Shown here: positions 59,004 through 64,000 of the stretch, in pieces | Numbering within the stretch: the stretch's first letter is position 1 | Layout of the letters: each line of letters starts with the position of its first letter | NCBI RefSeq assembly: GCF_900188375.1 | Contig: NZ_FZOO01000004.1 | Location: 412,437 to 476,436 of the forward strand | Length of the DNA: 64,000 nt | Source of the DNA: Geodermatophilus pulveris | GTDB lineage: Bacteria > Actinomycetota > Actinomycetes > Mycobacteriales > Geodermatophilaceae | Direction of reading: 5' to 3' | The notes under the pieces: model-generated | Told to the model about the DNA's origin: nothing | What the model saw: the letters and a program-made list of their open reading frames with translations, nothing else | Databases searched by the model: none | Made by a program: the position numbers and the translations under genes

Positions 59004-60548
59004 TGCGGGCGGTGCCGTGCCCGCCGGGCACGGGTCGTACAGCCGGCGCGTCCCGATCTCCTCCTCGGGCACCGTCTCGACCGGGGTGGTGAACCGGCAG
59101 CCGAAGGCGGGGTCGGCGACGGCGCTGGGGCTCAGCACGTCCTCGCCGGCCGGCCGCAGCTCCGCACTCCCGGCCTCCCGGGACTCCACCCAGCGCACGA
59201 GGTCGGTGAAGGTGGTGGCGTACTCCTCCGGGGTGAACTCGCAGTGCCCCGCGCTCCGGACGGTGCGCTGCACCAGCAGGTCCCCGGTGCCGAGGTCGGC
59301 GGCCTCGGCGGCGTAGACCTGCTGGTGCTCGAAGGGCACGAACAGGTCACCGAGGGTGTGCACGGACAGCACGGGGACCTCGAAGGCCGCCGTCAGGTCG
59401 GGGACGTACGCGTCCGGCCCGGTGCGCCGGGCCCCCGGTGCCGCGGCCACCCGTTCCACGGCCTCGTTGAGCGTCGTGCCGTCCGGGAAGGTGTAGCTCG
59501 TCGGGTAGCGGGTGCCGACGTTCTCGGCGAGCCAGCCCGGCGTGACGCCGGAGAGCGAGCCCGTCGGGTCGTCGGCGAAGCGGGCCAGCTGGAAGTCCAG
59601 GCCCTCCCAGTACGTGAAGGCCGCCTCGTCGCCCGGCCGCGGCCCGCCGGTGAGGTCGATGACCACGTCGCGCAGCACCTCGCCCCGCTCGGTGAGCGGG
59701 GGGTTGTCGCCGACCGGCTCGTCCGGCAGGCCGAGACGCTCCTTGATCAGCGGGATGACCGCGTCGACGTAGTCCTCGGGGATGGGGAACCCGTCGACCT
59801 CGGCCAGCGCCTGGGCCACCAGGTTGTAGTCCAGCCGGATGTCGAACTGCTCGACGTCGCCCATCACGCCGCACATGGGCGCCGCGCCGCTCCAGGGCAC
59901 CTGCTGGCGCTCGAGCAGCTCGCCGATGACGTGCCCGCCCATCGACACCCCCTGCAGGTAGCGGCGCGACGCCGGGGCGACGAGGTCGTCGAACAGCCGC
60001 GCCAGCCGCTCGGTCGACACGGCACCGGCGGGGACGTCGTAGCGGTTGGCGCTGTAGGACGACGCGGCCCAGGCGTACCCGGCGTCGACGTAGGTCTCCC
60101 TGAGGTCGCCCGCCGGGTCGCTGACGTAGAGGACCGGACCGGTGCCCCGGTACCCGTGCTCCCAGAAGACCACCTCGCCGTTCCACCCGGCCAGCGGCAC
60201 CTCGATCCGGTAGGCCGCGCCGGAGTCGACGCCGGTCAGCACGCGGGTGCGGGGGGCGCCCTGCTCGTCCAGCAGCGGGGTGAACGGCTCCCCGCGCTCC
60301 CCGGTGGCCGGGTCGTGGTCGAAGGCCGGGTCGGCGACCTCCCAGTCGATGTCCGAGGCCGGTACCGCCGGCACCGCCGGCTGGAGCTGGGGCGGCTGGT
60401 GCCCCGGGTACCCGGCCCCCGGTGCCCCCGGGCCGGCGCCGGCGCCCGGGGGGCCGGCGGTGGCCACGCCGGTCGTGGTGAGGGCGAGGGCGACCGCGGT
60501 GGTGGCGGTCGCGGCGGCCCAGCGGCGCTGTCGGCGGGTGGTGCCCAT
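59001..60548 (-). CDS. Secreted alpha/beta hydrolase
   Basis: 515 residues. A signal peptide (RRQRRWAAATATTAVALALT, cleavage near VATAGPP) is followed by a Gly/Pro linker and a large alpha/beta hydrolase domain: VVFWEHGYRGTGP, nucleophile elbow LQGVSMGGHVIGELLER near residue 210, acid Asp in HTLGDLFVPF and His in SAGHCEFTPEE. Cys pairs (PMCGVMG, GHCEF, FGCRF, DPCPAG) may form disulfides outside the cell. Substrate could be a peptide or ester; the family has no firm name. ATG 60548 is preferred over upstream in-frame starts, which lack a signal. Confidence 0.85.
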   Translation of the reverse strand: MGTTRRQRRWAAATATTAVALALTTTGVATAGPPGAGAGPGAPGAGYPGHQPPQLQPAVPAVPASDIDWEVADPAFDHDPATGERGEPFTPLLDEQGAPRTRVLTGVDSGAAYRIEVPLAGWNGEVVFWEHGYRGTGPVLYVSDPAGDLRETYVDAGYAWAASSYSANRYDVPAGAVSTERLARLFDDLVAPASRRYLQGVSMGGHVIGELLERQQVPWSGAAPMCGVMGDVEQFDIRLDYNLVAQALAEVDGFPIPEDYVDAVIPLIKERLGLPDEPVGDNPPLTERGEVLRDVVIDLTGGPRPGDEAAFTYWEGLDFQLARFADDPTGSLSGVTPGWLAENVGTRYPTSYTFPDGTTLNEAVERVAAAPGARRTGPDAYVPDLTAAFEVPVLSVHTLGDLFVPFEHQQVYAAEAADLGTGDLLVQRTVRSAGHCEFTPEEYATTFTDLVRWVESREAGSAELRPAGEDVLSPSAVADPAFGCRFTTPVETVPEEEIGTRRLYDPCPAGTAPPA

Positions 60549-60650
60549 GCGTGGTCTCCCCGGGGAAGTGGCGGACGGCACAGCACCCCCACCCTGCCCC
60601 CCGGGGGGCCGGCCGGCGCGCTGGCCGGCGGACCGGCCGCCGCCCGGGCC

Positions 60651-62871
<2,221 letters not shown>

Positions 62872-62875
<4 letters not shown>

Positions 62876-63894
62876 GCACCCCCCAGGACCCGAGCCCGCC
62901 GGACGTGCGGGTCGACGAGACCCCGCCCGAGGTGCCCGCCGTCCGCCGGCGGATCGGCAGCACCCGGGTCATGCGCACCCACGACCCGGAGGGCGACGCC
63001 CGCAAGGTCGCCGTCCTCACCGGCGCGCTGCCGTGGCTCAAGGAGTTCCACGGCAACGTCGTGGTGGTCAAGTACGGCGGCCACGCGATGGTCGACGAGG
63101 AGTGCCGGCGGGCGTTCGCCGAGGACATGGTGTTCCTGCGGACCTGCGGCATCCTCCCGGTCGTCGTGCACGGCGGCGGCCCGCAGATCAGCGAGATGCT
63201 CGGCCGCCTCGGCATCCCCAGCGAGTTCCGCGGGGGCCTGCGGGTGACCACCGAGGAGACCGTCGAGGTGGTCCGCATGGTGCTCACCGGCCGGGTCGGG
63301 CCGGACATCGTGGGGCTGGTCAACCAGCACGACCCGATGGCCGTGCACCTCTCCGGCGAGGACGGCGGCCTGCTCACCGCGCGGCGCACCACCGCGGTGG
63401 TGGACGGCGAGGAGGTCGACGTCGGCCTGGTCGGCGACGTGATCGCGGTCGACCCCACCCCGGTGCGGGCGCTGCTGGACGCCGGGCACATCCCGGTCAT
63501 CGCCAGCGTCGCCCCGGACGCCGACGGCGTGGTGCACAACGTCAACGCCGACACCGCGGCCGCGGCGGTCGCCGTCGCGCTCGGCGCGGTCAAGCTCGTC
63601 GTCCTCACCGACGTCGAGGGCCTCTACGCCGACTGGCCGGACCGCGACTCGCTGGTGCAGCAGATCGACGCCGCCGAGCTCGCCGACATCCTGCCCGGCC
63701 TGGACTCGGGGATGGTCCCGAAGATGGCCGCCTGCCTGCGGGCGGTCGAGGGCGGGGTGCGGCGGGCCACCGTCGTCGACGGCCGCACCCCGCACGCCCT
63801 GCTGCTGGAGATGTTCACCACCGAGGGCACCGGGACCATGGTGGTCCCGGCCCTACCTGGAGCACAGCCGACGACCGGGGAGGAGCCGGCATGA
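62872..63894 (+). CDS. argB: Acetylglutamate kinase
   Basis: 340 residues. The amino-acid kinase fold shows [49 protein letters not shown] and [12 protein letters not shown]. It phosphorylates N-acetylglutamate and is the usual arginine-inhibited step. About 35 residues ahead of the family similarity (which begins near [16 protein letters not shown] 62971) are polar and Pro-rich; this may be a true extension or a sign that the later start is used. GTGA overlap with argJ favours GTG 62872. It overlaps argD by ATGA. Confidence 0.93.
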
Positions 63895-64000
63895 CCCGCA
63901 CGGAGGAGCTGTCGGCCCGCTGGTCGGCGGTGATGATGGGCAACTACCGCACCCCGCCGGTGGCGCTGGCCCGCGGGGCGGGCGCCACCGTGTGGGACGT
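63891..64000 (+). CDS. argD: Acetylornithine aminotransferase, N-terminal end (partial)
   Basis: Only the first 36 residues are in the window: [20 protein letters not shown], then [17 protein letters not shown]. The pattern matches the start of ArgD, a PLP enzyme that converts N-acetylglutamate semialdehyde to N-acetylornithine. Position after argB with ATGA overlap supports it. The PLP lysine is beyond the edge. Confidence 0.9.
   Translation, partial: MTRTEELSARWSAVMMGNYRTPPVALARGAGATVWD

Overview
The window is chromosomal DNA of a very high-GC actinobacterium, most likely a Geodermatophilaceae member (Blastococcus, Geodermatophilus or Modestobacter type). This rests on strong G/C third-position codon bias, many GTG starts, 4-bp GTGA/ATGA gene overlaps, TANNNT -10 boxes with apparently leaderless starts, a DUF222/HNH gene, HemD with a winged-helix tail, and the order infC-rpmI-rplT-rRNA methylase-pheS-pheT followed by argCJBD. 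No rRNA, tRNA, CRISPR array, insertion sequence or prophage was seen. It reads as ordinary chromosome with several accessory pockets.

Layout: (1) 1-5.3 kb: end of hisG, a DUF2877 (AllH-like) gene divergent from a PucR regulator, a DUF5995 gene and an SDR. (2) 5.4-12 kb: a MurA enzyme fused to a Cro/C1-type helix-turn-helix with a palindrome in its promoter, an atypical SDR, an EamA exporter followed by four phased palindromes, a tandem universal stress protein, and DUF998, EVE and small acidic proteins. (3) 12.3-16.6 kb: a secreted ExeM/NucH nuclease facing malQ. (4) 16.8-25.9 kb: a carboxylate island with one TctB-TctA permease, three TctC lipoproteins, a LysR regulator, a thiamine-diphosphate enzyme and a PcaIJ-type CoA transferase, largely one translationally coupled operon. 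(5) 25.9-41.8 kb: GGDEF-EAL protein, DUF222/HNH nuclease, TIGR03885 flavin oxidoreductase paired with a GH13 enzyme, GAF-ANTAR protein, TauE/SafE exporter, DUF3516 helicase, stress SDR, homocysteine methyltransferase, YidD with an odd N-terminus, ArfB and a GNAT. (6) 41.9-44.2 kb: XRE-cupin regulator divergent from a thioredoxin-reductase-like enzyme and a His-rich methyltransferase. (7) 45.2-56.3 kb: hemD, PH-domain protein, infC operon with a structured leader, a frameshifted EAL-DICT-LOV-GGDEF blue-light protein, pheST, SDR. (8) 56.3-64 kb: DAG-kinase-like protein, PAS-GAF-PP2C phosphatase, secreted hydrolase, and argC-argJ-argB-argD.

The best candidates for undescribed biology are the three-receptor carboxylate island, the 16-bp-phased array of four CACC-N4-GGTG palindromes at 8847-8906, the self-regulated-looking HTH-MurA promoter, the infC leader (leaderless 11-codon peptide, stacked GC hairpins, AUC start), and the LOV photoreceptor broken by one base. 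A recurring theme is perfect GC hairpins between or inside the ends of convergent genes, including a 52-bp perfect palindrome at 38946-38997. Promoter and leaderless-start statements are read by eye and are inference.
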